Below are positions 35,801-48,400 of a DNA stretch of 64,000 nucleotides, one piece after another (position 1 is the first letter of the stretch; the number at the start of each line of letters is the position of its first letter). A model generated the notes under the pieces. That model did no database searches. It was not told where the DNA came from and saw only the letters and a program-made list of their open reading frames with translations. Source of the DNA: Trichuris trichiura. Its lineage: Eukaryota > Nematoda > Enoplea > Trichinellida > Trichuridae. The stretch lies in NCBI GenBank assembly GCA_037903355.1, contig JBAJFE010000042.1:2492001-2556000 (forward strand), read 5' to 3'. The position numbers and the translations under genes were made by a program.

Positions 35801-36977
35801 GTGCCCGTCCCGCCGGCAATTCCTAACCGAACGTTATCCCCAGCTCCTGTTGTTGCAGTTCCTCCGCCAGGAGTTGCTATTCCTCAGCTCCCGTTACCAA
35901 CTGTAGTTAAACCGGTTATTTATGCCGCTGCTCCTGCGCAGAATGTTGCGCAAGGCGCTCAGGCTGTAGCTGGTAAGAATTGTCAATCCTAAAATGTGCG
36001 CGGATAAAATTCACGCTTACTAGACGACGCTAAACGAAGTGTTCAATCCTTTGATGTTAATACGCAGCCTTCTTTGTTGACAACGGAAACGACCGTCGTA
36101 CAAGGGCCACCATTTTTTGCCCAGGCCCAAATGCCGACAGTTGAATCAGGGCTAACTAATTCGTTCGTATTACCGCCGGCACCAGTTCCACCGCCGCCAC
36201 CGCCACCAGCGCCGACAGTAACTCTAGGAGGACCATCTGCTGCTGAAGCCACAGCGTCTACTGGTGCAAGTTCAGATTCAAGTAATGCTTTTGTAACAGT
36301 GCTCTCACGGTTAGCCTCCAGCTTGGGGTGGGCCAGCATGGTTTCATACTGACCCTTGAATTTCAGATTGCATTTTCTTGTTTGAGATTGTACCATCAAT
36401 TATTAACCGCTATGTTGTTTCAGCACAGCGCTTGTTGCAGAATTCCTCGCCAGTCGAGCGTCAGAAAGTGATCGAGTTGGAAGCTGCGCAGACTCTAGCC
36501 GCCCAAGAAGATTTGAAGATCAAAGGCAACGAGGCTAGAAATATCTTAATGCACAAGTTAATGAGAAGGTTTGAGGTAATGCCGTGGCAACAGCGTTGAA
36601 CTCATTGATCTATTTCGCTTGTTTAGTCTCGCGTGATCGTCTTGAGAAATATGGTTACTCCTGCAGATGTAGATGAGTATCTACAAGAGGAGGTTACCGA
36701 AGAGTGCGCCCGTTTTGGTGACGTGGAACGAGTTGTTATTTATCAAGAGCAGTCCGGCGAAGATCCGTCTGCAGCCGTAGTCGTTAAAGTATTTGTCAAG
36801 TATTCGAACGTTCAAGGTCGCTAAGAAAATTTTACTTTCAAATTATTACGCGAACAATTTTTTTTAGAAGCCGAAAAGGCAAAGAGCGCTTTTGATGGAA
36901 GATTCTTCAGCGGGCGTCAGATCAAAGCTGAACTGTATGACCAGACGATGTTTGAACTGAACGACCTATCGGGTTAA
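32839..36977 (+). CDS. PUF60: PUF60 poly(U)-binding splicing factor (half pint / RNP-6)
   Basis: Twelve exons join in frame into about 646 residues: 32839-32962, 33023-33302, 33354-33465, 33521-33622, 35192-35385, 35443-35545, 35603-35716, 35771-35972, 36024-36281, 36424-36575, 36627-36816 and 36868-36977. An N-terminal helix ([19 protein letters not shown], then a Gln run) precedes RRM1 at about 135-210 ([27 protein letters not shown]) and RRM2 at about 231-307 ([19 protein letters not shown]). A long Ala/Pro-rich linker with a seven-proline run follows. The C-terminal UHM-type RRM3 at about 548-646 has the R-x-F loop GRFFSG. PUF60 cooperates with U2AF at polypyrimidine tracts during 3' splice-site choice, and its UHM binds ULM peptides of SF3B1. 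The 1.57 kb fourth intron, which separates the RRM1 and RRM2 exons, contains a fold-back element. Confidence 0.96.
34449..34820. repeat. Fold-back element with hammerhead-like core in both arms
   Basis: The left terminus GGTGCTTTGTAACGGGGTG is followed by GATGGGTTTTCAT, the internal block CCCTACCAACGAATAGATG, an arm with GAACGTACGTAACTTTTG, and a minus-strand core at 34613-34644 whose second box is damaged. The right half has a plus-strand core at 34702-34732 (CTGACGA, imperfect stem, GAAAGC), the arm CTACATACGTTCG and the block GCTCATCCATTCGTTGGTAG. The right terminus is missing. It lies in PUF60 intron 4. Confidence 0.85.
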
Positions 36978-37070
36978 TGAGCAATCGACTTTGAGTTTGT
37001 CTGCTTTACACCAATAAGAGGAAGCATTTAAAGGAGGTACCATATCCCATGGGTGTTTTATGGCTATCAA

Positions 37071-37076
37071 AATAAA
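37071..37076 (+). terminator. Poly(A) signal AATAAA for PUF60
   Basis: A canonical hexamer lies 94 bases after the PUF60 stop codon, just before the fold-back element. Confidence 0.6.
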
Positions 37077-37125
37077 TAATAAGTGATGATTGAATGCTAA
37101 GTTAGCAGATGACTGTGACTTGAAC

Positions 37126-37495
37126 ACGGGGTGTTTCTTAACGGGGCAATGGATTTTCATCACTACTTCATATGGTATGTGTTCTTGCCCGTTGATGGGT
37201 TCTGAAATTAAACAGAAGCAAGTGCCCTACCAACGGATGGATGAGCAATTATTAAGGAAAAATATACAGAACAAGTATTTAAACAGTTCGGAGCTTTCAG
37301 GACTAACCTTGTCCCGTCGTCAGCGATCGTGGTAATGGTCCCGAAAGCTCCGAACTGTTTAAGTACTTGTTCTGTATATTTTTCCTTAATAATTGCTCAT
37401 CCATCCGTTGGTAGGGCATTTGCTTCGGTTTAATTTCAGAACCCATCAACGGGCAAGAACACATACCGTATGAAGTAGTGATGAAAATGACTATG
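37126..37495. repeat. Fold-back element with near-perfect arms and hammerhead-like core
   Basis: The left terminus GGTGTTTCTTAACGGGGC is followed by GGATTTTCATCAC. The arms CATATGGTATGTGTTCTTGC / GCAAGAACACATACCGTATG and the blocks CCCTACCAACGGATGGATG / CATCCATCCGTTGGTAGGG pair almost perfectly. The core is on the minus strand at 37292-37324 (GAAA box intact, stem with one G-U pair). On the right only the AAAGC half of a second core remains (ending about 37350), so the fold-back axis cuts through the core. The outermost 25 bases of the right end are lost. Confidence 0.85.
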
Positions 37496-39897
37496 ACTTA
37501 TTTTAAGGAGCCATCTCACGCTTCGTGGTCTTATCCAAGCAAAGGATGAGTGACAGTGCACTAAGAACTAACTGAAATAACGCCTGTTCAGCGTTTAAGT
37601 TGAATGGTTACCAAGTATTTCTGAATGTATTGTTACTCGTCCTTTTGATGAATAACAAAACTGTACTTTTAAGCAAGTCTTATTCTGCGTTTTGCTGCAC
37701 ACAGTGATTTTAATTAACCACTGTCAAATATGCTGATTGCGGCGTTAAAACGTTTGTTTTTTGAATTTTTTAAGTTTAAGGAAATCCATTTAAGATAGAA
37801 TTTAAAAGAAATCCTTAATAGGTTGTTCACCTTATGACACTTCCGGTTATTTGGAGATTCATTCGCAAGAATTGAATAACGTTTTGACTGCTGTAGGAAA
37901 TGCTATGTTGAAATAAATTAAGTTGGGAACCTTGACAATGATCGCTTCTTTTGAAGCAGCAAAGTAAATTTCAGGTTTGCTGTCGCACAGGTTCACCTCA
38001 GAGGTAATCAAGTTGTCACGAGCATGCTCAGATCACCGGGGCAACGGGGATAGCTCAGAATGCCGTCTCGCGTTCCTTTGAACTTATTTTAAGCTTTTTA
38101 TTCACTTTCAGAATTTCAGGACGTTGATACCGTTGCCGGAAAATGATAGCATTTTATTAGTCTATGGGGCTTTTTGCTCATTGAAATGCTTCGAAATTGT
38201 TTTAAAAACTTCATGTGCTTTCATAGACATATTGATTTGGGTCATACAAAGAACAAGTAGTTTTAATCGTGTCTGCGGTTGCATGAGTAATAATCTACAG
38301 GTAACTAATGCGTGCTGACATAGTAAGCCCCCACTATCGTCATGTTTGACCCAGCGCCAATCCTTTCTGAAACAGTGACAGATACGAGTGCGGTGCAGCA
38401 CTTCTTAACTGTTCTCCTGCACGAAAGGTGTATTCTTTATGTCATTCCGTAATATAGTCCTTGTAAATAACAATACTGGCAAACATCTGCGATCTTTGTT
38501 TTACTGACGAGGTAAAAGCAGTACTGTTCCTATGTCCTGGCTTTTCGCCATCGCCGCCAGTCAGCTCATTGACTCATCGATAATTGCGTTAAGGCAACTT
38601 GACAGCGGTTCAGACAGGTGACTACTTCAGGGCTCGCTTATTAGCAATGCAAAGGTTAAAAATTTATTGAATTTTCTAGGGAGGCTGATGGAGAGATTTC
38701 TGTAACATTCACGAAAACTGGGTCTTAGAAGAGCATAGAAAATCCCTTACGGAGGACGGATTCACTGTTGCACTGATATCTACAGGCGCTGATTGGTGAT
38801 GCTCATGATGCAGAAGTAGTTAGGCGAGGCAGAAGATGACTTGAAAAAATTTACAGTAGCTTTCCCATAAGTGCAAATGTTAAAAGATATGATCTTCGCC
38901 TATGATTTCGTCAGGTAAAAATCTTGTGCTTCTACGCATCTGCAAGCTGTCTCTGTCAAACTTCGATGTTCGGCGTCTGACGAATATCAGCCGCCAAGCT
39001 TTGCAGACCGACATATATCTAGTCTGTTCGAACACATCCTCTGCAGTAAGAACGTGGTTATTCAGGGATATGTGATCCATCTAACGTCTCTGAAAATTCA
39101 GGTTAGCTTGTCTGACCGCTTTCCTACAGAACGGCATATTTGCATCTTGTTTTCTCACCAGCACGGGTAGCGTGCAGGAATCGTTGCTACCCTTTTCTTT
39201 ATGACAAGTAAAAATTAAGGTAGAAAAGCGAGGGAGCACGCGAAGTAGGAACAGGGATATTAAATGAATTACCATATATGTCAGCGTATAAGTCCAGCAC
39301 CAAATTTACAGCTGATTTGGCACTTATCAATGTCAGGCGTAAGAATGCGCCCCTCCACTTCAGGCGCAGTAAAAGTTAAACTTAAGGGTTGGAATAAGTC
39401 CACAAGTTGTGAATCAGGTAAACAGGCTATTCAAATCACAATTAATTAAAAACATCAGTGGCGTATCTCTGTTTTTTTTGTTTTTCGTTTTGTCTTCGTT
39501 GAAGGCGGGACAGTAGTTCCAAAAATGGAAGTTCCCAAAAATGTGAATTCCCTAAACAATATCACATTACCAGAAGCGTTGTTTGTTATCTGTTTGACGC
39601 GTCCTTTCATTAGTGTAAGACTAACGGCTCTGTCACCTCACAGCATATGAGGCAGAATTAGAATTCAAGTTCAGCAAACGTATGCACTTTAAGCCCGCCT
39701 TTTTAATCTCTGAAACTTCTTATTTCATGCTGCGTTGCAATAAGGCTGGCTGAATGCATTTTCAAAGTTCGAAACAAATTCAAGCACCACTGACTGGTTA
39801 TTGACCTAGGTCTTAACTTATTTTCATCACGCTAGCTCCTGAAACTTATATAGCCTTTTATTAGTTATGCATCCCGACATAATACTATAATTCTATT

Positions 39898-40085
39898 AGA
39901 CATCCTGTTCTACCCTTACCTAATCCTAAACATAAGGTATCTACTTTGACTTAGGTAAGGGCAGAACAGAATGGCCGCGTGCATGCCAGAAAGAAACACC
40001 CATTTTTCAAACGATAGGTTGCATAACCGAAAAGGCCAGTCACGTGAGTTCGCAGACGAACTCGCATGAACGTGAATGAAGAGCA
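39898..40085. repeat. Hairpin repeat family C
   Basis: A hairpin CTGTTCTACCCTTACCTAA / TTAGGTAAGGGCAGAACAG is followed by ATGGCCGCGTGCATGCCAGA, AAGAAACACCCATTTT, and GCATAACCGAAAAGG. A second copy with the same order (hairpin, ATGGCCGCATGC, CATAACCAAAAG) is at 59098-59285. It has no hammerhead boxes. Confidence 0.75.
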
Positions 40086-40720
40086 ACAATTATATAGTTT
40101 TTCATTGTTACTTTGAAAAGCTACAGCTTTATTTGCAAAGCTTACTGTTACTTTAAGACCGAAGAAACTTGCAAACACTTTAGGTGTTCAAATTTGCGGA
40201 CTAACCGGGGGGTTTCTAAAGATCACCATGCTCTTTTGGCAAAGATATTGGACTGATTAACTGGCCTGCACGCGTATATTAACAGTTAACTTGACGGTTA
40301 AGAGAGTGTACAGAAGTTAGTATTAAAAATTTGTGTCGTCAACGAAATCTCTCATTGAACCAGTACTTGCTGAACTATTGGCATATTGACGCTTCCAGTG
40401 AAACCACGTCCCACAAGGCACTTGCCAAGAAGCAGAGGCATTTAGATTTGATTGAAAAGTTGCGCAATTGAAAATGGGAGATACGTGACATAGACACCCT
40501 TGCAGAGTCGTGCCCAGTACAAGTAGCGGAACGGCTGTTCTCATGTACTTTTCAAAGGCAGTCTAGATATTATCTATGCAACGAGTGCGCATTTTAGCAG
40601 CGCACGAAATAGATGCAGTTGTGGCGCATCTTGCTGAAGTTCTCTTGTAACGGACTCTAATTTTTCAGGCAACACTGAATAACAACTGGCTAATCGTACA
40701 AAAGCCACTTATGGGTTTCA

Positions 40721-40726
40721 TTTATT
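40721..40726 (-). terminator. Poly(A) signal for PCBD (AATAAA on the minus strand)
   Basis: TTTATT on the plus strand, 259 bases beyond the PCBD stop, with a second TTTATT at 40728. Confidence 0.5.
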
Positions 40727-40984
40727 CTTTATTGAACGATTCTATACGATCATTTATCCAGTACAGAGTATCTGCTCGTTATTGGCAAATCGCTAACCGA
40801 AGAAATAGAATGAGCACAGAACGTCACACAAATAATCGAGTTACTAGTAATTTGTGAACTCCACGAACACTTGAACATATGGAATATTCACTAATTTGCT
40901 TAACTAGATGCACTCATACTACTAATACAAACTAGGTTGGGTTAGCTTCCAAGCATTCAACGATAAATTCATCGGTCTTCACCT

Positions 40985-41926
40985 TCAAGCTGATACAATT
41001 TTATCGATGAAATCGGCTAGTTTCACGTCGTTCATCGATAATCCATTGCAGGAATGTGTACTTAGCGTGACACGAACCTGAAATTTACGACTAGTCAAAC
41101 ACAGTCTCAAAGAAAATAGGTTAAAGCGATCGGCCGTCGTCAGGTGATAGTAGTGGTGTCTAGTTTCTCGATGAGAAAGACGCAAGACAGCGCTGGTAAA
41201 CAAAACGTCGCAGCGAAGCATTGTGCAGAACGTATTGATGTCACCGAAACGGAAGAGAACCACTTTGTGCTATTTCGCTGCCAATACGTTCTATAGGAAG
41301 ATGACTACGTTAATTGTAAAGATCAGTTTAACACTTCTACATCCAAACGAGCCGTTTTGAGCGCAGCAACATTCGCTGAACGAATAGTTGACAACGAAAA
41401 GTTGCACAACTTCGCAGCAAAACTTCTCCAGCTTTTGCCTGCGTACTACTTAGAGTTCACTGGCAAAAGGCCGCAGGGTGCAACGTTAAACAAATGAAAG
41501 GGGCAGAATTGATGACATTGTTAATAGCCACTTTTTAGCGAAAGCAAATCAACATCGCCTAATAAAATAAATCTAATTTCCACGAATGCAAACCTTTTTA
41601 TACACGTTGGACCATTCTGGATGATGATCAAGCTTTTCAGCCATCATCGCTACGCGTGTCATGAAACCAAACGCCTAAAACGTTTTTTACTGCCTAGAAG
41701 GAGCGCACTGGTAATTAAATATACTTCATTGAAATTTTTGAAAATCAATTCTTTCGTAATCGCATCCCTTTCTACTTCTTGTTGCCATCCTTTACTCTTC
41801 AACCGCTGCAAGTGCTCAGCACGTTCTGGATCAGAGAGTTTTGACGCCTGCGTAAACAAGTATCAATAGAACAAGTACAGACATTACGTGCTTTCCGAAT
41901 ACCATTTTACAGCCGCACGAAGTCAT
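40985..41926 (-). CDS. PCBD: Pterin-4a-carbinolamine dehydratase (PCD/DCoH)
   Basis: Four short exons on the minus strand, 41888-41926, 41725-41847, 41594-41674 and 40985-41077, all phase 0, give 111 residues (family about 104). The enzyme dehydrates 4a-hydroxytetrahydrobiopterin so that BH4 used by aromatic amino-acid hydroxylases is recycled; in vertebrates it also acts as a dimerisation cofactor of HNF1. Evidence: [18 protein letters not shown] near the N-terminus, [19 protein letters not shown], the active-site motif [15 protein letters not shown] with its two histidines, then [19 protein letters not shown] containing the third histidine, and the end LADFIDKIV. The first exon (13 codons) has two in-frame ATGs and is the least certain. 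It lies about 480 bases after the stop of the Ig-domain gene on the same strand. Confidence 0.93.
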
Positions 41927-42076
41927 CGAGATGTTTCGCTGCAAAACTGAAATCAAAATACCACAACGTTGATGCATTCTAGAGACGGCCCTTTTGCTTT
42001 ATCTGTTACACCGCATCAGCGAAAGAATGGCGAGGAACGCAGAACGATAACGCAGAGTTGTTAAATTTGTAAAACA

Positions 42077-42082
42077 TTTATT
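42077..42082 (-). terminator. Poly(A) signal for the Ig-domain gene
   Basis: TTTATT on the plus strand (AATAAA on the coding strand), 328 bases beyond the stop at 42410 and about 150 bases before the PCBD start codon. Confidence 0.5.
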
Positions 42083-42409
42083 GGACAATAATTTCTGACA
42101 ATACGTGATTAGGATGAAGTCACGGATTCATAACTGTACGAATAGAAAGTGTAATAAAACACATGTAGGCCAGTCGCTGCCTATGTAGATTGAATTCCAC
42201 CTTAAGTAAAATGCGAGCAACGGCTAGCCCTACGTCGTTCGATTACGTGGAGGTCAGTATTTTTACAGTAGAATGAGCAAACTGAGCGGGCAACAATGCT
42301 GTACATGCAGCAACGTTGGCAGCCGGCACAATGAGGCGATTGCCTCTGCCATGTTACTCTAGCACGCCAGCAAAATAAGTAAAAACGGAAACAACGCTAA
42401 GCAAACTAT

Positions 42410-45400
42410 TCAAACGATGCTGCTGGTTGGCGCTTTGTAAGGCTGAAGGCGAGAATATTCAACAGGATGGCTGGTAGAAGTAGTAATGGGCCATCGCACA
42501 GCGGCGTCTTTAACAAGATCTAACTCTGCATAGTTCAAACCTTCGCGCGTCTGCTGTCCCTCATAGGCTGTTGGATAAAGCGACTGAAATGAACAACGGA
42601 ATTAGGGCACAGCACCTACTAGCCAACTTGCCTCATCCCAATAGACGACGAACCAATAATGCATGCAACTAACAGTTATGGTGTGAAAACAATTAAATGT
42701 ACTGGGCTTGCTTGGTAAAAGTTGTTAGCGGAAAATGTTTGAAATTTCGAATTCATTTATGTGTGCGGTAAACTTCGCAATGTTAGATTTATACACAATC
42801 CAAAACACAAATATCTTTCGTGCCTTAATAACACTGAACGTTAGTTTGGAGCTTGAAGGAGTCACACGGAAGCGTGTTCACTTACACATGACAGCCAACG
42901 TAAATGACATGCAGACTGCTAAACAGATGACGTTTTGGGAGGGAAAAGGAGATGTGGCTGAAACGAAAACAATATTAACGCAAGTTGAATCGATTACCTA
43001 AGTAGGACAACGAAGGAAGAAAAAACTCATCGAACGACTGTACATACGTGTACGTGCACGTGCGGCAGTTGCATGCTAACATTTCGAACGCTAAGTTTCA
43101 GGGCAATTAAAAATGAGCGATGTAAAAATGAACGGTACTAACAGTAGCGTTGAATGCAATAAAATGATGCAAACAGCGAACACTATGACGATAACGTAGA
43201 AACAGGCGAGGATTAGTGATACGTACGCTGATGGCTCAGTGCAGAAGTGAAACTCGATAACAGCCAATCACCACGTAACAACATCAAGAACAATACAAGT
43301 GAAGAGTTAGGAACCGCCAAATAATTGAATGCATGCTGACTATAGAACAAAGAGTGCCACGATGTGCGTGTGACGATAATTAGACGGCCACTTCTTTGGA
43401 CATTCTTCCTCCACCGCCGTGTTGCCACGTATAATTTACCTCTGGCGGTTTGTAAAAGTCATTGGGAGGAGAAGCGACTGCTACAGGGCTCCTCTCCTTC
43501 TGAGGAACACCTCGCACGACTTCCGGAATGATACTGAAAGGAACCAACGTTAAACAACGAAAACTGCGTATAGGAGCAACTGCTACGCGTTGAAACCCCT
43601 GCCAATTAAGAAAATAAAGGGCGGCAATTACTAAAAACTATCAGCATTCCTCCTTTAGACAAGCTCATCAAATGAAACAATTGTATCGTTCTTCACTATC
43701 TTCGAATCCCTACACAAGCATGTTCAAAACGTCAATACTGACATTCATTCTCATATGAACAATTGAAAGCCAGAAAGTTAAACAAAATCGACTTGTATAT
43801 TTTTCAATGATCGACTGAAGGCGTCAGGTGACATTTTTATGCAAATTCTCATTACCATTAAAGACAAGTTCTGCAGTAAAGTTGCTACTATGCTCTGCCC
43901 TATCAACGGATGGAAGACCCGTTGGTGGAGCAGTTGTTTAGATTTTGTAACAGAGACTCACTCAGAGAACAAACAGAGGCAGGGGAAACCCTTCACTAAT
44001 GAAACAGTTACCCATTACAAAGCGTCTACACAATAACTGCTAGTTTTACGTATTGGTTTAAAGAGTGTGCAGGTTAACTTCATGTTCAGCACCACTTTAC
44101 GGCAAGGCTAACTTTTCAGTCGGATTTTATCAATCGAAAATGGCATTCTTTTAAAAAACTGGCAACAACTAATTAATCTGACTATTCTTGAAATAAACAT
44201 AATAGTATGTTCCTCAAAACGTGATGCTTTTGTACGGGACTATGTGTTTTCATATTGAAATATCCTTATTACGGATTCCCTGTCCCGTTGAGACGTAAAA
44301 TAAAAAGTTTTTTCTCTCTCCGAAGCTTTCTGGTCTGCCGCGACCCGTCTTCAGCGGTCCAATGATGTGTGTCCATCACATTGGACAGACACACATCATT
44401 GGACCGCTGAAGACGGGTCGCGGCAGACCCGAAAGCTTCGGAGAGAGAAAAAACTTTTTATTTTACGTCTCAACGGGACAGGGAATCCGTAATAAAGATA
44501 TTTCAATATAACAGTATGTTATACTAACGTTAAGAGTCTCACGCCCAAACCAGTGCAGATGGAAACTTTTCTGGAACGGTAATGACCTGCTGACGCTTAC
44601 GAAAAAAGTGTGATACAGCTCTTTTCAAGCGACGCACATACAGTTAACAAACCCTCACATGCTCAACTCGTGCTCCAAGCAGTACCTGAATGCATTTTAC
44701 GCTACAATAGTTTCCTATAGCCCAATGCGAGCTGCCTAAGCTAGCTTAAGGCACAATAAAAAACCATTTAAAAGAAATGGACCACCACGTAAAACTGCTA
44801 TTACTAAGACTCCAAAAACCATTTTCCTCCATTGACGTCGCCTGCATTTTATTTTTAAACTAAATCTTTCCCCAGTGAATTGGAAGTTATCTCTGTAAAG
44901 CATACTTTACATTCTAATACATTAATCTGTCTAGCAAAGAAAGATAAGTCAGGACATTTTTAACGTTGCAGCTTACTTGATGGGATATTTCTTCTTTTGC
45001 TGTTTGGGCGCTGCTTTCTGTTGTTTCGTCCTTTTATCGTCTGCAAAAGAAACGCCTAAGAGAAGCGAACAGTCAAAGAGTCCTAAACTTTGGATCTACA
45101 TGACAACGGCAGTTACGAGGCATAACGAAGAATTTCGATAGATAGGCACTAGAAATTAACACGCAAATTAAACAGTTTTTCTGAAGTTTTTTCGCTGAAT
45201 TTTAACCCGTTGTTTGTTAAACGTTTATTGCAAAAACGTTTTTGCAATAAACGTTTAACAAACAACGGGTAAACATTCCGCGAAAAGACTTTAGAAAAAC
45301 GAGTAAAGAAACCCGTTATGAAGAAAAGAAAAAAGCAAATTAAACAGTACCTTTAAAACAGGCGATTTTTCTGATCCAGCAGAATGCAATAATGGCACAC

Positions 45401-48400
45401 GCTATTAAGGAGATGACCGCAAGCGACAGACCCACTGCGAGCCCAATGTCTGCACTAGTAGGTCCACTGGATTTGCCATTACCTACAAGCAAGGGAAGTG
45501 AGTCCCTCGATACGTATGTCGCAAAAATAATAAACATAAAGATTCGCGATATTTTGATACAAAGAATAGCCTACCTATAAGTGCCGCCAAATTTACAGCT
45601 TTGGTGGTTTGGCCAACTTGATTCTTCACGTAGAATTCTACGTTTTTTCGCCTATCAGCATCGTTCAGCGGATTGATTGTTAGAACAGATGAGTAGCATG
45701 CCGGATACGAGATGTTCTTAAGTTAAAATGCATGAACACTCTTTTGCTTAAAGAAAAGTTAATCAAATGTACTTGGCTTAGTTGTTCGGTCACGAAATTA
45801 TCCAGTCGCTCGCCAGCATTTAATCTCTGGCCATCGATGATCCAGTACATTCCGTTAGGAACGTCTGGGGCAGGATCAGAGCAAAACGACATCCGAATCC
45901 TGACTTCATTTGTGTTTGGGATTTGCTCTAACAGCGGTTCATCATACACGACGGGTGGACCTATGCAGCAACAGTTAAATTATTGAAACTTTTGTTAAAC
46001 AAAAATTTCATACCCGTCACATCCACTTGAATACCGTCGTTCGGAGAAAAATTTGCGTTGCATACCCAATCGTTTGCTGACCGTGCGGCGCATGCTCTGC
46101 ACCAGTAGAAACCGCTTTTATAGTAGCTGTCGAACAATAGTGAACACGACGAAACAACTTCGTCCTATCGAAAATTCAGTTAAGTTTTTCGTAAGTCGCT
46201 TATAATCAAGTTAATATACTTTTCCTGGAGGCTGATGAACAGTACTACGACCAGCTTCCTCACACGAGGCATTAAGTGCTTCATTGCTATTGGCAAGTTT
46301 GTGGAACCAGAATATTCGAGGCAGTGGATAACCACGAGCCTGGCAAAGCAACGAGAGACGATGATCTCGATGATCCAGGCTAAGTCGATTGGAATTTGGT
46401 TCAAAGACCGATGACGCTTTCACATCCCGAAAGTTGTGACCAGTCAACTGTGGAACTCCTTGAAAAGCAAAATTAATCACCCGACAACAGAATCACTGTG
46501 CAGAGAGCGGATCAGCATTTCAGAGGGTGCTGCCTCGCAGCAAGCTAAACTGTACTACTTTCAACACTGTGCACAACAAGCTAACACTAAACGGGCCGCA
46601 CAAAATATCGCTTGAAATCAACATTAAAAAGATTTTCACTCGTGTTAATATTTTTTTATGTTTCAGTTCTCGCCTTTTAAATACTTTTTGTTTAGTCTAC
46701 GTGTTAACTGACAACTCCCCTTCAATATGCCGAAGGAAGTCAATCTCGAAGAGTGAAAGAGCAAAAGCTTTAACGTTGCTACTGACTTGTACCACGTTTT
46801 AACGTCCAACAACTGTTATCGTCGCGGTAAACATGTACAGACACTTTTCTTTCTATTATTTGCTGAATAAGAAAATGTGACGACTGCTACTTGTACAGCA
46901 CTTAACGATGTATTAGGTAATTGAAAAACATGACTAGTCAAAAGTAAACGGAACGAAATGCGTAGGTTCTAATGTCAAAATGTACACTATTTTATTGAAG
47001 AAACTGCAGTACGCATGTGGTTCCTTATTTATGGAAGGTTCTATATATACGTTTTTTAATTACACCGGCCACTACCGTTTTCGCTAATCCATTTACATTT
47101 ACGCAATGCCATTTTCATATGCTCATCATCAGTACGCAAACAGAAAAACGAACAGTTCGATGCTAGTTCAATGTTGCCAAGGCAATGATTGATTCAAAAG
47201 ATGAGACGGGTTCATTCACGATAGCTTCATCCAAAATCAACTCAATATTTTGCCCTGCAGTCTTCCATTCTTTTGCACAGAGCAAATTCGACCAAAAGAT
47301 TTACATTAACCTGCAGCCAGCTGACCAAGAAGAAGATCAACAATATGCCGTAAAAACCCGTAGTGAGTTGGCACGAAGTACTTAGTCGTGGACGCACTGA
47401 GTCACGCAAAAGTAGGCACTGTTTGGAGACATCAAAATAAAGCATACTAATTGCACGAATAAATAAACTATGAATCAGATTACATACAATGAAACCGAGG
47501 GAACAAACTTTTTAAATTTAACATTACTTCCTGTCAATAGTCAAGTTTATCAGATGCGACGATAAGAGAAAAGTATTTATATTAGCAGAATGTTTTACCG
47601 ACATTTCTTACGCAGGAAGTAGGGTTTTCTAACACTGCTACTTTGTGGTGGACGCCTTCAGAACTAATGGATGTTAATTAGCTGCCGGAATTCCTATAAC
47701 AGTTACTCACAGGACGCGCCATCTTAGACGGTAAACCCTACGCAGTGCGCGAGCACTCGTTTTGAGATAACGCATGTACAAACAAAGAAGAAATGTGAAC
47801 TTACGTAGCTCGTCAACAGTGACAACTTTGGACATTTTTGCTGGCACTATTACACTGCTGTAAGCTTCGCATTGGATACCCTCCCTGCGCAGAGTATTCG
47901 GAATGGAAGTCATCGGGCCATCGGAGGACCTCTGACCGTTGACATACCATACGTACTGTGTAGGGGGAGGGTTGCCAGTAGCTTTGCAGTGTAACGTAGC
48001 AGGAAAGGCCGAGTAGAAGCTGGTGTTACCCACACCGGGGCTGAACTTGTCATTAAGCACAATCGGTTGAGTAAGGTATTGAACATCCAGCAGCGACATG
48101 ACCGTCACATTCTGTGTGCCTTGAGAACCCTCGTAAAAAATGGTGCATCCAAGGCGCTTGTTGTGCCAATTATTGTCTATTCGTACACTGTTTAGCCGAA
48201 CAGCAGGAAATCCGGCGGCACTACTCTTGTCCTCAGTCGCCTCCATTAGCGCCTGATTTATTTCCGTACTGTTGCAGTCCAAACAGGAGAAGACAAGCTG
48301 ATTAGCCGGCGCCTCGCTTATGCAATAAACGGGGAAACTAAAGGGTTCTCTCCAAGATAACTTCTGTAAACACACAGCTTTAAAATTTAGCCGCCACACT

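Larger units (their letters stand above)
36978..40984. other. Gap of 4 kb between convergent PUF60 and PCBD
   Basis: It holds the PUF60 poly(A) signal, a fold-back element (37126-37495) and a hairpin repeat (39898-40085). A 57-codon plus-strand frame at 38902-39075 (MISSGKNLVLLRICK start) is somewhat protein-like, but I recognise nothing in it and see no flanking exons. It is left as unexplained. Confidence 0.5.

Noticed and set aside
38902..39075. 57-codon plus-strand frame with protein-like composition
   Set aside because: No recognised motif and no joining exons in phase. Kept only as a note in the gap entry.
43380..43440. Ig-gene reading frame continuing to a TAA at 43380 with the end SKEVAV, which looks like a class II PDZ ligand
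   Set aside because: A strong donor (CCAGAG|GTAAAT) precedes it, and the exon at 42410-42583 joins in phase and carries recognisable signalling motifs. The read-through end may be an intron-retention product at most.
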